Assembly (NCBI GenBank): GCA_026395405.1
Contig: JAPLYU010000001.1
Coordinates: forward strand, 440,696-504,695
DNA from: Candidatus Saccharimonadota bacterium
Lineage (GTDB): Bacteria > Patescibacteriota > Saccharimonadia > Saccharimonadales > Saccharimonadaceae
DNA: 64,000 nucleotides
Reading direction: 5' to 3'
Under the pieces are notes generated by a model. The model was not told the DNA's origin. It worked only from the letters and a program-made list of their open reading frames with translations, and searched no databases. Made by a program: the position numbers and the translations under genes. This document shows, in pieces, positions 1-11,653 of this stretch (positions are counted from its first letter, which is position 1; each line of letters opens with the position of its first letter).

Positions 1-755
1 TTGGTGTGCCGTCACGTATGAATATCGGACAATTGTTCGAAACACACCTTGGAATGGCAGCTCGAGCACTTGGATACAAAGTTGCAACCCCACCATTTAA
101 CGGAGTTCCAAACGACACCATCAGCGACCAACTTGAAAAAGCCGGTTATGCCAGGGATGGAAAATTCCAACTGTATGATGGTCAAAACGGAAAAGCTTTC
201 GAAGAACGTACTACCGTAGGTGTTATGCACATGATTAAACTGCATCACATGGTCAGTGACAAGATTCACGCTCGTTCAACCGGACCATACACAATGGTCA
301 CCCAGCAACCACTTGGCGGTAAAGCGCAAAATGGTGGTCAGCGATTTGGAGAGATGGAAGTTTGGGCCCTTGAAGCTTACGGCGCTGCCGCAACCCTTCA
401 AGAGATGATAACTATTAAATCAGACGATGTTTATGGCCGAGCAAAGGCTTACGAATCAATTATTAAAAACGAACCAATTGTCGGACCAAAATTACCTGAA
501 TCATTTAACGTTCTAGTCAAAGAGCTTCAAGGATTGGGTCTGCGAGTTGATTTACTGGACGAAGCCGAAGATGCGGTTGCAATTGTTGACGCCGCCGCGG
601 TAGTCGGTACTTTACCCGGGGACGAGACGGTGCCCGACGAGGTATTAGATAGTATCGACGAAACCGTTGCCGATGAGTTTGACGATATCATGGATGAAAT
701 GGTTATCGACGATGCTGACGACGACGAAATTGTTGAAATTAAGGAGGAAGTGTAA
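1..755 (+). CDS. rpoB: RNA polymerase beta subunit, C-terminal end (partial)
   Basis: This is the 3' end of rpoB; the gene begins left of the window and the reading frame is open from base 3. The first residues, [17 protein letters not shown], match the highly conserved beta-subunit block near the C-terminus. The anchor [19 protein letters not shown] follows around residues 110-130 of the visible part. The protein forms the core of RNA polymerase with RpoC. After the conserved part there is an acidic tail rich in Asp and Glu (about the last 60 residues), longer than usual for the family. The stop lies one base before the rpoC start, so the pair is co-transcribed and probably translationally coupled. 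The identity is certain; only the missing 5' part is unseen. Confidence 0.97.
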   Translation, partial: GVPSRMNIGQLFETHLGMAARALGYKVATPPFNGVPNDTISDQLEKAGYARDGKFQLYDGQNGKAFEERTTVGVMHMIKLHHMVSDKIHARSTGPYTMVTQQPLGGKAQNGGQRFGEMEVWALEAYGAAATLQEMITIKSDDVYGRAKAYESIIKNEPIVGPKLPESFNVLVKELQGLGLRVDLLDEAEDAVAIVDAAAVVGTLPGDETVPDEVLDSIDETVADEFDDIMDEMVIDDADDDEIVEIKEEV

Positions 756-756
756 A

Positions 757-3700
757 ATGCCACGAGTAATCGCAACTAACGGAATCGCTGACTTTAACGC
801 TATCCGCCTGACCGTCGCTAGCCCAGAAGATATTCTTCGCTGGAGTAATGGTGAAGTCACAAAACCTGAAACAATTAACTATCGAACACAGAAACCTGAA
901 CGAGACGGTCTATTCTGCGAAAGAATTTTTGGACCAGTCAAAGATGTAAATCCACACGATAGCAAACTAAAAGGCGTACGTTCACGCGAAGCTGCAGTTG
1001 ATAAAAACGGTGAACTTATCACCAAATCAATCGTACGACGCGAACGTATGGCGCATATTTCACTGGCAACTCCGGTTGCACATATTTGGTTTATGCGCGG
1101 TACGCCAAGTGCAATGAGCTTATTGCTAGGCATTACTGTTCGTAATCTTGAGCGAATTGCATATTTTGCAACCTACGTTGTCCTAAAAGTTGACGAAGAA
1201 AAACGCGATCAATACATGTCAGATGCCGAAGCTGAAGCCGAAGCTGGCCGAGTTGCAATCAAAATGCGCTATGAACGCGAAGCTGGTGTAGAAAATGCCG
1301 ATATCAAAGCGTTGGCAGCCGAACAATCTCGCGAAATCGAAGAACTAGAAGAAACCTTTAATTTCAAAAAATCACAACTAGATACTTTGACAAAAAGCGC
1401 GTTAATCAACGAAATTGATTACCGCAATTTGCCTGATGAATATGTCGATTTGATTGAAGTTGGGATGGGCGGATCCGCTCTTAAAACCCTTCTTGATGAG
1501 ATTGATTTGCCTACACTTATCGCAAAACTTTCCGAAGAAGTTGCTGGAGCCAAAGGCCAACGCGAAAAGAAACTTCTAAAACGACTAAAAATGCTGGAAG
1601 GTATGTCAACCGCAGGTATTAATCCAAGTAGCCTGACGCTGACAGTTCTACCGGTCATTCCTCCGGATTTGCGACCTATGGTGCAACTTACTGGTGGACG
1701 ATTTGCAACTTCAGACTTAAACGATCTCTATAGGCGGGTTATTAATCGCAATAACCGCTTGAAAAAACTAATTAACCTGAATGCACCGGAAGTAATATGC
1801 CGAAATGAAATGCGCATGCTGCAAGAAGCAGTCGATGCTTTGATTGATAATAGTGCAGCCAAGGGCAACCGTGCAGTTAATGCTACTGGTGGCCGGCGCC
1901 GACTAAAATCAATTAGCGACATGCTAAAAGGTAAGCAGGGTCGTTTCCGCCAAAACCTACTAGGTAAACGCGTTGACTATTCTGGCCGCTCCGTTATTGT
2001 TGTCGGTCCGAAACTTCATATCAATCAATGTGGTCTACCAAAACAAATGGCGCTTGAACTGTTTAAGCCGTTCATTATCAGCTGGTTGATTCGAGGTGAA
2101 CACGCCTACAATATCCGTTCAGCAACACGTCTGATTGAATCGGGCGATGCACTTGTTTGGGACGCACTTGATGCTGTTATTGTTGAAAAATATGTACTTC
2201 TAAACCGTGCACCATCACTTCACAGATTGTCTATCCAAGCTTTCCAGCCGGTATTGGTTGATGGTAAAGCCATCCAACTACATCCACTAGTAGCTAATGG
2301 ATTTAATGCTGACTATGACGGTGACCAAATGGCAGTCCATTTGCCACTTTCCGACGCTGCTCAACGTGAAGCCAGGGAGTTAATGAGCGCTACTAATAAC
2401 TTGCTAAAACCTGCCGACGGCGCTCCTGTCCTTAGTATCGGTCAAGACGTAGTTTTGGGTAACTATTACCTTACATATGAAAAACCAAGTGCACAGACAA
2501 AGAAAGTTAAAGCGTACAGTTCAGTATACGAAGCCGAAATGGCCTATGATAATGGCAAATTGCAGTTGCAAAGCCCGATTCACGTATATTTCCGCGGCGA
2601 AGTCCGCAACACGACGCTTGGACGAGTTTTCTTTAACGATATTCTACCGATTGATTTTGAATACGATAATGCTACTCAGAATAAAAAACAATTGAAACGA
2701 GTTCTAGCAAAGATCTTTAACGATTATGGCGCGGAAATTACTGCAAAAACTGCTGACAAAATGAAAGGTCTAGCCTTTAGGTTTGCAACGACTGCCGCTG
2801 TTTCAACCGGTAAGGATGACTACACTCAATTTCCACAAACCCATGAGTTTGTTGCTGAGGGTGATGCCAAAACCGCATTGATCGCTGAACAGTTTGACCA
2901 AGGTTTAATTACCGAAGAAGAACGATACAACCTGACGATTTCAGCTTGGCGTTCAGTTGACCGCAAGATTGCAGATTTCCTAAAAGCCAAACTAAAAGAC
3001 ATGGATACCAGTATTTCTGTCATGGTTAACTCTGGTGCTCGTGGTGATATCAGTAACGTCAAGTGGGCATCGGCTATGATCGGCATCGTTGTGGATTCAA
3101 ATAACCGCGAAGTTGAGTTGGCTATTCGTTCAAACTATAAAGACGGCCTAAGTTCATTGGAACAATTCGTGGCTACACGTGGTGCACGTAAAGGTTTGAT
3201 TGACACGGCCCTCAAGACTGCCGACGCTGGATATTTGACCAGGCGCCTCGTAGACGTGTCACAGGACGTATTTACGGTTGATGACATCGACGAAAAAGAC
3301 GAGGGCTTTGCTATTTTCCGCAATGAATCAGATTTGACAATGATTAGCTTTAGTAACAGGCTAATTGGACGCTTTACAGCAGAAAACATTCCAGGTTATA
3401 TTGACGAAGATCAAATAATTACTAAGGATATTGCACAGGCTATCGAAGCAGACGAATCAATCGACAGCGTCAAGATTCAGTCTGTTCTATCTACTAAAAA
3501 TCTTCGTGGGATTCCACGCAAGAGCTATGGTATTGATATGGCAACTGGATATATCGTTGATGTAGCACAGCCTGTCGGTGTTATTGCTGCCCAATCTGTT
3601 GGTGAACCAGGCACTCAATTGACACTTAAAACCTTCCATAAAGGCGGTGAAGCCGGTGGTGATATTACCCAAGGTCTTCCTCGTGTTGAAGAGTTATTCG

Positions 3701-4596
3701 AAGCCCGCACACCAAAGGGCCAGGCTCATATTACCGAAGTTACAGGACTGGTTGATGTCTGGGAAGATGGCAAAAAGTATGTCGTCCAAGTTACCCCAGA
3801 GGCAGGACATGTTGAGAAAATTGAACTTGAAGGCCGAACTGCAGTTGTTAAATCCGGCAGCAACATCAAAGTTGGTGACGTATTGGCGACCGGTGAAAGC
3901 GAAACCAAACCGATTACGGCGCCATTTGACGGTGTTATCGAGGTTGCAGGTGAAACACTGGTTCTGGCTGCAAATGCCAGCTCTCCAGTCCGATATGACA
4001 TTCCAGGCAGTGCACAAATTGTTGTCGCTGCTGGTGATACTGTCGAAGCCGGTGACCGCTTGACATCAGGTTCATTGAATCTTCACGATTTGATGCGCTT
4101 AAAGGGTACCGAAGCCACTCAACGTTATATCATTAACGAAGTACTACGTATTTACTCTGCACAGGGTCAAGACGTAGCCGACAAGCATCTCGAGATTATC
4201 GTTCGACAGATGTTTAGTCGAGTTCAAATCGAAGATCCGGGTGACAGTACATTTGTATCTGGAGATATCGTCTCGAAAGCTTCAGTTGTAGAAGCAAATA
4301 TAGAACTGGCTGCAGATAAAAAAGAATTAGTCAGCTACACCCAGTTGTTACTAGGTATTACCAAAGTTTCAATCTGGTCAGACAGCTTCCTATCCGCCGC
4401 ATCATTCCAAGACACGACACGCGTTTTGATTAACGCCGCTATCAGTGGCCGAATCGATCGATTGCATGGTTTGAAAGAAAACGTCATCATAGGACGCAAG
4501 ATTCCAGTCGGAACCGGCGCCGAAGGTTACGATGCATCTGAAATTTCAGAAGACTTAGAACAAGAAATTGCCGAAAACATCGACTTAGCGATTTAA
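757..4596 (+). CDS. rpoC: RNA polymerase beta-prime subunit, lacking both zinc sites
   Basis: Catalytic beta-prime subunit, 1279 residues. The start at 757 is chosen because AAGGAGG lies at 741-747 and [23 protein letters not shown] is the expected N-terminus; a longer frame would run back into rpoB. The catalytic loop reads NADYDGDQ near 2306-2329, with Tyr where most bacteria have Phe; the three Asp that hold magnesium are kept. The bridge-helix and trigger-loop blocks ([23 protein letters not shown] and [17 protein letters not shown]) are intact. Unusually, all four Cys of the N-terminal zinc site and all four of the second zinc site near the catalytic core are replaced (see findings). Only three Cys remain in the whole protein, none at a zinc position. 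Confidence 0.98.
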   Translation: MPRVIATNGIADFNAIRLTVASPEDILRWSNGEVTKPETINYRTQKPERDGLFCERIFGPVKDVNPHDSKLKGVRSREAAVDKNGELITKSIVRRERMAHISLATPVAHIWFMRGTPSAMSLLLGITVRNLERIAYFATYVVLKVDEEKRDQYMSDAEAEAEAGRVAIKMRYEREAGVENADIKALAAEQSREIEELEETFNFKKSQLDTLTKSALINEIDYRNLPDEYVDLIEVGMGGSALKTLLDEIDLPTLIAKLSEEVAGAKGQREKKLLKRLKMLEGMSTAGINPSSLTLTVLPVIPPDLRPMVQLTGGRFATSDLNDLYRRVINRNNRLKKLINLNAPEVICRNEMRMLQEAVDALIDNSAAKGNRAVNATGGRRRLKSISDMLKGKQGRFRQNLLGKRVDYSGRSVIVVGPKLHINQCGLPKQMALELFKPFIISWLIRGEHAYNIRSATRLIESGDALVWDALDAVIVEKYVLLNRAPSLHRLSIQAFQPVLVDGKAIQLHPLVANGFNADYDGDQMAVHLPLSDAAQREARELMSATNNLLKPADGAPVLSIGQDVVLGNYYLTYEKPSAQTKKVKAYSSVYEAEMAYDNGKLQLQSPIHVYFRGEVRNTTLGRVFFNDILPIDFEYDNATQNKKQLKRVLAKIFNDYGAEITAKTADKMKGLAFRFATTAAVSTGKDDYTQFPQTHEFVAEGDAKTALIAEQFDQGLITEEERYNLTISAWRSVDRKIADFLKAKLKDMDTSISVMVNSGARGDISNVKWASAMIGIVVDSNNREVELAIRSNYKDGLSSLEQFVATRGARKGLIDTALKTADAGYLTRRLVDVSQDVFTVDDIDEKDEGFAIFRNESDLTMISFSNRLIGRFTAENIPGYIDEDQIITKDIAQAIEADESIDSVKIQSVLSTKNLRGIPRKSYGIDMATGYIVDVAQPVGVIAAQSVGEPGTQLTLKTFHKGGEAGGDITQGLPRVEELFEARTPKGQAHITEVTGLVDVWEDGKKYVVQVTPEAGHVEKIELEGRTAVVKSGSNIKVGDVLATGESETKPITAPFDGVIEVAGETLVLAANASSPVRYDIPGSAQIVVAAGDTVEAGDRLTSGSLNLHDLMRLKGTEATQRYIINEVLRIYSAQGQDVADKHLEIIVRQMFSRVQIEDPGDSTFVSGDIVSKASVVEANIELAADKKELVSYTQLLLGITKVSIWSDSFLSAASFQDTTRVLINAAISGRIDRLHGLKENVIIGRKIPVGTGAEGYDASEISEDLEQEIAENIDLAI

Positions 4597-4605
4597 TTAG
4601 CTAGT

Positions 4606-4900
4606 TGTTACATGCGGGTCCTACCGCCCGGTTTACCCCTATAATTTTTTACGGATTACCATAAAACAATTATGGGGTTGCCCCACCGAACGTCACCCGT
4701 GATTTACTTTATCGCCAATAATATTCAAACCAAGAAAATTACGTTCAGTACCACCTGGTTCGCAACAAACGGATGTTGCCGGTAGGCCAGCCAAACGCCA
4801 CGTGCTGACCCCGAAAAGGGGTCACACGTAGAGTGGCCGTTTCGTGTGAACTTGGTGGTGGTGGACGGTTGAAAAAGAAATGCGATAGACCCACCACTTG
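4606..4900 (+). ncRNA. Candidate structured RNA between rpoC and rpsL
   Basis: No credible coding frame fills 4597-5097. The first 300 bases fold strongly on paper. GACCCC at 4807-4812 faces GGGGTC at 4818-4823 over a GAAAA loop. This sits inside AAACGCCAC (4793-4801) against GTGGCCGTTT (4833-4842). GCAACA (4762-4767) faces TGTTGC (4774-4779). CCACC (4751-4755) can close against GGTGG (4854-4858), and TATCGC (4710-4715) against GCGATA (4882-4887). I looked for the conserved blocks of RNase P RNA, tmRNA and SRP RNA and saw none. It could be an unknown small RNA or a long 3'/5' regulatory region. Strand is assumed from the flanking genes. Confidence 0.4.
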
Positions 4901-4926
4901 TGTTTAATCGCTAATGTTGCTATAAT
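4898..4926 (+). promoter_or_regulatory. Promoter of the rpsL-rpsG-fusA operon
   Basis: TTGTGT at 4898-4903 and TATAAT at 4921-4926 are separated by 17 bases. A transcript from here would start near 4933 and carry a leader of about 165 bases before rpsL, with no other gene in between. Confidence 0.65.
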
Positions 4927-5097
4927 TACAATCGAGTTTACTCTTATTGGGATAACGATTTATTTTGAATGTGTACAGAATTGTTATTTGCCGATAAGTA
5001 CGACACAGAGAGAACATGCTGAGTTTAATCTGTAAATACATCGGATTCATCTGAATCCACCATATTTTATGTAATTTATCTCTTAAAAGGAGTATTA

Positions 5098-5511
5098 ATG
5101 CCAACAATTAATCAATTGGTGCGACATCCACGCAAGACTGCGGCTAAAAAGTCAAAGTCACCTGCGCTGGACAAGATTTATAACGCACTAAAGACCCATT
5201 ACTACGAGCAAAACAGCCCGCTAAAACGTGGTGTTTGTATTCGTGTAACGACAAAAACCCCTAAAAAGCCTAATTCAGCCCTTCGAAAAGTTGCTCGCGT
5301 TCGTTTAACGAATCAGCAAGAAGTCTGGGCTTATATTGGTGGTGAAGGTCATAACCTACAAGAGCACGCTGTTGTTTTGGTCCGCGGTGGTCGCGTTCCC
5401 GATCTTCCGGGTGTTCGATATCACATTGTTCGCGGTGCTTTGGACCTTCAGGGTGTTGAAAAACGCCAAAGAGGCCGATCAAAGTACGGTGCTAAAAAGG
5501 ATAATAAATAA
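5098..5511 (+). CDS. rpsL: 30S ribosomal protein S12
   Basis: S12 lines the decoding centre of the small subunit. The protein has 137 residues; the [15 protein letters not shown] block (about residues 46-60) and the [12 protein letters not shown] block (about 103-114) are typical. The start follows AAAAGGAGT at 5086-5094. The second streptomycin-related loop reads GGRVPDLPG where Escherichia coli has GGRVKDLPG, so a key lysine is proline here. The following aspartate, the usual methylthiolation site, is present. It is first in the rpsL-rpsG-fusA operon, and rpsG starts one base after its stop. Confidence 0.97.
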   Translation: MPTINQLVRHPRKTAAKKSKSPALDKIYNALKTHYYEQNSPLKRGVCIRVTTKTPKKPNSALRKVARVRLTNQQEVWAYIGGEGHNLQEHAVVLVRGGRVPDLPGVRYHIVRGALDLQGVEKRQRGRSKYGAKKDNK

Positions 5512-5512
5512 T

Positions 5513-5992
5513 ATGCCACGTAAAGTAACTGTCGCCCTACAACGAACCATACCTGCTGACCGAAAATACCAAAGTGTTTTGGTCCAGCGTTTGATTAACA
5601 AATCTATGTTAAACGGTAAAAAATTACTGGCTGAACGCTCGGTTTACGAAGCGCTTGAAATTGCAGCTAAAAAACTTAAAAACGAAAACCCACTAGAGGT
5701 ATTTGAGAAAGCGTTGAAAAACATTTCACCGAATTTTGAAGTCAAATCACGTCGAGTTGGCGGATCAAACTATCAGATTCCATTCCCAATTCAGGGACAC
5801 CGACAATTGCACTATGCATTTTCATGGTTGGTGCAATCTGCCCGTGGACGTCATGGCGCTTCATATCCTCAGTGCTTGGCGCTTGAAATTGTCGACGCTT
5901 ATAACGAAGCTGGCGGAGCATTCAAGAAAAAAGAAGACACCCACAAGATGGCCGAAGCAAACCGTGCTTTTGCACACTTCGCCCGCTCTTAA
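5513..5992 (+). CDS. rpsG: 30S ribosomal protein S7
   Basis: Primary 16S-binding protein of the small-subunit head, 159 residues. The N-terminal MPRKVTVALQRTIPADRKYQS and the loop block RRVGGSNYQIPFPI (residues about 76-89) identify S7. A frame open further upstream overlaps rpsL; I take ATG 5513, one base after the rpsL stop, because the homologous N-terminus begins there. It is followed by fusA after 25 bases, the classical str-operon order. Confidence 0.96.
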   Translation: MPRKVTVALQRTIPADRKYQSVLVQRLINKSMLNGKKLLAERSVYEALEIAAKKLKNENPLEVFEKALKNISPNFEVKSRRVGGSNYQIPFPIQGHRQLHYAFSWLVQSARGRHGASYPQCLALEIVDAYNEAGGAFKKKEDTHKMAEANRAFAHFARS

Positions 5993-6017
5993 TAATTAAC
6001 TACTAAAAAGGAACAAC

Positions 6018-8105
<2,088 letters not shown>

Positions 8106-8118
8106 ATAGAGAATACGC

Positions 8119-8147
8119 TTTACGAAGCACTAAAAAATCTGTATAAT
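8119..8147 (+). promoter_or_regulatory. Promoter of tuf
   Basis: TTTACG at 8119-8124 and TATAAT at 8142-8147 are 17 bases apart. The leader contains the perfect palindrome AAGTAATATTACTT at 8165-8178 and a second TATAAT at 8192-8197, so more than one start is possible. Confidence 0.6.
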
Positions 8148-8238
8148 GTCAGATATACGTCGTGAAGTAATATTACTTGCGTCTAGAAAAATATAATCCG
8201 CTGTACGCAAGGTGCGATAGCGAAAAGGAGAAAAAATA

Positions 8239-9420
8239 ATGGCAGAATTTGATCGAACCAAACCTCACGTCAATGTTGGAACCATGGGCCATGTTGACCA
8301 CGGTAAAACAACTTTAACCGCAGCTATTACGAAAGTTTTGGCTAAAAGGCTACCAAGCCCAGTAAATAAAGAAGTCGCTTTCGACCAAATCGATAACGCA
8401 CCAGAGGAAAAAGCACGTGGGATCACGATTGCTACCTCTCACCAAGAATACGAATCTGAGAAACGTCATTATGCGCACGTTGATATGCCAGGTCACGCTG
8501 ACTACATCAAAAACATGATTACCGGCGCTGCTCAGATTGACGGAGCTATTTTGGTAGTTGCTGCCAATGACGGTCCATTGCCCCAGACACGCGAACACGT
8601 TCTGTTGGCTCACCAAGTCGGTGTGCCTAAAATCCTTGTTTATCTTAACAAGATGGACCTAGCTGACCCAGAACTAGTCGAACTTGTTGAAATGGATATT
8701 CGTGAACTGTTGGCTAAAAACGGATTTGACGAAAATGCACCAATCATCAAAGGTTCTGCAACCAAAGCGTTGGAAGGCAGTAAAGAAGACGAAGATTCAA
8801 TTATGGAACTTGTCCAAGCGCTTGATGACTATATTCCTGATCCTGTCCGCGATCTAGACAAACCATTCCTAATGCCAATTGAGGACGTTTTCTCAATCAA
8901 AGGCCGTGGAACAGTTGCTACCGGACGTATCGAACAAGGCGTTATCAAACTTAACGACCCAGTTGAAATCGTTGGTATCAAACCAACTCAAACATCTGTC
9001 GTTACTGGTATTGAAGCTTTTAAAAAGAATCTTAACCAAGGCCAAGCGGGCGACAACGCCGGCGTACTGCTTCGCGGTATTGAACGCGAACAAATCGAAC
9101 GCGGACAAGTTGTTGTCAAACCAGGCAGCCTAACTCCACACACCGAATTCGATGCAGAAGTTTATATCCTTAAAAAAGAAGAAGGCGGACGCCACACTCC
9201 TTTCAGCAAGGGTTATAAACCACAATTCTACTTCCGAACAACCGATGTAACTGGTGAAGTTGAACTTCCAGCTGACAAAGAACTTGTCATCCCTGGCGAC
9301 ACCGTAACTTTCAAAGTTACACTACTTGCACCGATTGCTATGGAAAAAGGCCTAACATTTGCTATTCGCGAAGGTGGCAAAACCGTTGGTGCCGGTGTAG
9401 TAACCAAAGTTATCAAATAA
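8239..9420 (+). CDS. tuf: Translation elongation factor Tu
   Basis: GTPase that delivers aminoacyl-tRNA to the ribosome, 393 residues, full length. Motifs are GHVDHGKTT (residues about 19-27), DMPGHADY for G3, and NKMD for G4; domain II and III blocks such as [13 protein letters not shown] are present. I see no cysteine in the protein: the usual VDCPGHADY reads VDMPGHADY. The start is set by GAAAAGGAG just upstream. It has its own promoter and a strong terminator, so it is transcribed apart from fusA. Confidence 0.97.
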   Translation: MAEFDRTKPHVNVGTMGHVDHGKTTLTAAITKVLAKRLPSPVNKEVAFDQIDNAPEEKARGITIATSHQEYESEKRHYAHVDMPGHADYIKNMITGAAQIDGAILVVAANDGPLPQTREHVLLAHQVGVPKILVYLNKMDLADPELVELVEMDIRELLAKNGFDENAPIIKGSATKALEGSKEDEDSIMELVQALDDYIPDPVRDLDKPFLMPIEDVFSIKGRGTVATGRIEQGVIKLNDPVEIVGIKPTQTSVVTGIEAFKKNLNQGQAGDNAGVLLRGIEREQIERGQVVVKPGSLTPHTEFDAEVYILKKEEGGRHTPFSKGYKPQFYFRTTDVTGEVELPADKELVIPGDTVTFKVTLLAPIAMEKGLTFAIREGGKTVGAGVVTKVIK

Positions 9421-9439
9421 TTTAGATTTTTGATACATA

Positions 9440-9470
9440 AAATACCTCCTGAAATATGGAGGTATTTTTG
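9440..9470 (+). terminator. Terminator of tuf
   Basis: AATACCTCC at 9441-9449 pairs with GGAGGTATT at 9458-9466, followed by a run of T. This is a classical intrinsic terminator 20 bases after the tuf stop. Confidence 0.85.
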
Positions 9471-9480
9471 TATGATAATT

Positions 9481-9508
9481 TTGACATATTAACAAATTGA
9501 TGTAAAAT
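9481..9508 (+). promoter_or_regulatory. Promoter of the 9519 gene
   Basis: TTGACA at 9481-9486 and TAAAAT at 9503-9508 with a 16-base spacer. The start codon is only ten bases after the -10 box, leaving room for almost no leader. Confidence 0.6.
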
Positions 9509-9518
9509 AAGTCATCGA

Positions 9519-10346
9519 ATGAATGAAAAACCAAAAGGGGTGAACATTGCTGAATGTGTTGGCGTTTCTGTTGAAGCGGCGACTATTCTGGGGCTTGATA
9601 TAGCAAAGGATCCAGAACTATTAGCAGAAGTTCTTAAAAACGACTATACGCAATTAATTGAAGACCAGCCACGCCCCGGTGAGCCATTTATACATCTACC
9701 ACTAGAGAACGACTACCAGTTACGAAAAGTTCTAGATAAATTCGATGGACATATATACGGTGATGGGCAAAAATACCCTAATTTTTCAGTTTGGCATGAA
9801 ACCCATTGGACGCATGGCGCTCACGATATTAGCCATCTATTAAAGGGACTTGGACGGCGTAAAAAATACAAAGCTGATATATCTGGATTATCCGGCCAAT
9901 CTCGACTGGCGTTTAGTGACGGTGAAAATGCAATGTTTCCTTATGCCCACTTTGTTAATATGCCGTTTGATCATCACAATGTCAGCCCAGACGATTCAAT
10001 AAAAGATAGTGAGACGCAAAAAGATGCGTTCAAGATAAGCCGCGAGCAATATGAATCAGACAATCCTGACTTTGATATGTTCAGTTTTGATGTTGCTACA
10101 CTTGCAATGTTGTCGGCGCACCAGCGCATTAAGGGAGAAAAAATGCCTGAATTATTTGGAACAATAATAATTCCAGAACTTGGCAGAAAAAGAATACTGG
10201 GTGGATCGGCGCTAGCAATAGTTCATTTAACAGCAACGCGTCAATTCGAGATGGGTTGGACGCGTGGCGATCGGAGTGCTGGAACCGGCATTGGTATTTC
10301 AGTTGGCTACAATAAATATATTGAACATTTGAGATACGCTGCGTAA
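9519..10346 (+). CDS. Unrecognised 275-residue protein
   Basis: I do not recognise this family. The protein is soluble, with no signal peptide or membrane segment. A conserved-looking central stretch is rich in His, Trp and Asp (FSVWHETHWTHGAHDISHL near residues 88-106, then MPFDHHNVSPDD near 148-159), which could bind a metal. The C-terminus has a Gly-rich RSAGTGIGISVGYNKY stretch. There is no Shine-Dalgarno sequence before ATG 9519 and the -10 box is ten bases away, so the mRNA is probably leaderless. It stands alone between the tuf terminator and a GC-rich island. The histidines suggest, without proof, an enzyme. Confidence 0.7.
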   Translation: MNEKPKGVNIAECVGVSVEAATILGLDIAKDPELLAEVLKNDYTQLIEDQPRPGEPFIHLPLENDYQLRKVLDKFDGHIYGDGQKYPNFSVWHETHWTHGAHDISHLLKGLGRRKKYKADISGLSGQSRLAFSDGENAMFPYAHFVNMPFDHHNVSPDDSIKDSETQKDAFKISREQYESDNPDFDMFSFDVATLAMLSAHQRIKGEKMPELFGTIIIPELGRKRILGGSALAIVHLTATRQFEMGWTRGDRSAGTGIGISVGYNKYIEHLRYAA

Positions 10347-10507
10347 ACTGATATACTTCAAACATATTACAGAGGGGTTGCGGGCTTTGTTGATACGCAC
10401 GGTTGTTTGTTTATGGCCAAAGATGAAGCCTTATGAGCGGAGCTTTTTCTTTGCCTAGAAGCAAGAGGGTAAAGAACCTATCAAAACTCAACAAACGGAG
10501 GCCCAAG

Positions 10508-10555
10508 ATGGTTTTGCGCATATACGCAGAAGTTCCAAGGGCAGTCGTGTCATGA
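10508..10555 (+). CDS. Possible 15-residue leader peptide
   Basis: A short frame, MVLRIYAEVPRAVVS, begins after AACGGAGG, a strong Shine-Dalgarno sequence. Its TGA stop overlaps the ATG of the next gene at 10552 as ATGA. The downstream gene has only a weak site of its own, so the short frame may serve to couple translation. No homology is claimed. Confidence 0.4.
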   Translation: MVLRIYAEVPRAVVS

Positions 10556-10824
10556 CCGGTGAGTCGATGTCTGTCTTCTATGATTTGCTGAATAGGCATA
10601 TTGACTGGGACGATATCGAGTCCGAGATGGTCTGTATGCTGGTTGGCGGCGAAGACCGCTCTGAACAAGAGATTCTTGAAAGTGTAATGCCGGGTCTGGT
10701 GAACGCCGGGTTCTTCGATTCCGAAGACAACTACAGCTTCAAAAGAATAGGCAATGCTGTCATTATCGGAAAAGCCAGCGACTACATCGACATCAACGTC
10801 GGGCTCGACACGACAGTGCACTAA
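10552..10824 (+). CDS. Unrecognised 90-residue acidic protein
   Basis: Small acidic protein with no membrane segment or Cys motif (one Cys in MVCMLVGG). I do not recognise it. The DNA from about 10500 to 11100 is visibly richer in G and C, with codons such as CTG, GTC and GGC, than the surrounding genes. The start overlaps the stop of a short upstream frame that has a strong ribosome-binding site. It is followed after nine bases by a Cys/His-rich gene, and the two end at a terminator near 11126. The pair looks like an acquired unit. Confidence 0.55.
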   Translation: MTGESMSVFYDLLNRHIDWDDIESEMVCMLVGGEDRSEQEILESVMPGLVNAGFFDSEDNYSFKRIGNAVIIGKASDYIDINVGLDTTVH

Positions 10825-10833
10825 GGAGCAAAA

Positions 10834-11100
10834 GTGGCGAAATGTGCAATTTGCCATGAATCGCTAGACGCAGAGCCCTCGAACGATCACCACCTGCACT
10901 TTCCAAAAAAACCATTCAGACTGTCAGGAGGTATTAACAAAAAACTCCAAACTCACGTCAGATGCCACAGAGCACTACATGCCCACCACAAGGAGCACTG
11001 TAAGAACAAATGGTCCCGACGGTGCGAAGAGTGTATGTATGCCCAGGCGTGTGGAGACAGTCCCCGCAAGTTGAGACGCAGAGAATTGTCGATGGTTTAA
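10834..11100 (+). CDS. HNH-like zinc-finger protein, 88 residues
   Basis: The start is GTG 10834 after AAGGAGC. The sequence opens with CAICHE (a CxxC pair), then NDHHLHFPKK, HVRCHRALHAHHKEHC and, near the end, CEECMYAQAC. The order of CxxC, a DHH pair and a later H-x2-CH resembles HNH/McrA-type nuclease or HNH-like zinc folds, in which the first His acts as general base. At 88 residues it would be a minimal domain. A pure zinc-ribbon role is equally possible. Its Cys content contrasts sharply with the Cys-poor housekeeping genes nearby, and it shares the high GC of the preceding gene. Confidence 0.55.
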   Translation: MAKCAICHESLDAEPSNDHHLHFPKKPFRLSGGINKKLQTHVRCHRALHAHHKEHCKNKWSRRCEECMYAQACGDSPRKLRRRELSMV

Positions 11101-11125
11101 CCAGCATGCTTCGGCAACACGAGCT

Positions 11126-11152
11126 GGGCACTCGTTAAAATGCCCTCTTTCC
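11126..11152 (+). terminator. Terminator after the GC-rich pair
   Basis: GGGCA at 11126-11130 and TGCCC at 11141-11145 form a hairpin followed by TCTTTCCTT. The stem is short, so strength is uncertain. Confidence 0.5.
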
Positions 11153-11167
11153 TTGTATAGGATATGA

Positions 11168-11176
11168 TGTTATAAT
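11168..11176 (+). promoter_or_regulatory. Extended -10 promoter of rpsJ
   Basis: TGTTATAAT is a consensus extended -10 element (TGnTATAAT). No good -35 is visible. The leader to rpsJ is about 80 bases and includes a ribosome-binding site AAAGGAAC. Confidence 0.6.
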
Positions 11177-11263
11177 TTTAGCATATTATTAATGATATCG
11201 AGAACTCGGCAGTAGCAGAACAAAACTGGTCTACAGCAGAGGTTACGGTATAAAGGAACGACA

Positions 11264-11593
11264 ATGGCAGAAAAAGCAACCAAAGAACAAAGTCCTCGTA
11301 TTCGTATACGGCTTAAGGCCTATGACTACAAAGTCATCGACCAGTCAGCAAAACAAATTATTGATACGGCAATCCGCACGGGCGCTAGCGTATCTGGTCC
11401 AGTACCACTTCCAACGCGTCGAAGTGTATTCACGGTCGTAAAATCACCCCACGTTTATAAAAAAGGCGGTGAAGCATTTGAAATGCGTGTTCACAAGCGT
11501 TTAATTGATATTACAAATGCAACACCAAAAACAATCGATAGTCTGCAAAACCTCAGTCTTCCAGCTGGAGTTGATGCCGAAATACGAATGTAA
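11264..11593 (+). CDS. rpsJ: 30S ribosomal protein S10
   Basis: S10/NusE of the small-subunit head, also part of antitermination complexes. It has 109 residues; the blocks [20 protein letters not shown] (about 14-33) and [14 protein letters not shown] (about 47-60) are diagnostic. In most bacteria rpsJ opens the S10 operon directly before rplC. Here it has its own promoter and is followed by a terminator, and rplC lies 4.3 kb downstream behind surface-protein genes, so it is a separate transcription unit. Confidence 0.96.
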   Translation: MAEKATKEQSPRIRIRLKAYDYKVIDQSAKQIIDTAIRTGASVSGPVPLPTRRSVFTVVKSPHVYKKGGEAFEMRVHKRLIDITNATPKTIDSLQNLSLPAGVDAEIRM

Positions 11594-11610
11594 ACTATTT
11601 TAGGCAAATA

Positions 11611-11640
11611 AATAACCCCGTATTGACGGGGTTATTTTAA
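11611..11640. terminator. Bidirectional terminator after rpsJ
   Basis: AATAACCCCGT at 11611-11621 pairs with ACGGGGTTATT at 11626-11636, with A-rich and T-rich flanks. It can end both rpsJ and the convergent minus-strand gene. Confidence 0.85.
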
Positions 11641-11653
11641 TTTGATGTCAAAA

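Noticed and set aside
4597-4900. RNase P RNA, tmRNA, SRP RNA or 6S RNA in the rpoC-rpsL gap
   Set aside because: The universally conserved blocks of the first three are absent on both strands; 6S cannot be excluded by eye but nothing specific supports it.
10365-10395. AGAGGGGTTGCGGG as another copy of the array repeat
   Set aside because: Only a short AGGGGTTGC stretch matches; the GTTC start and the CCA end are missing.
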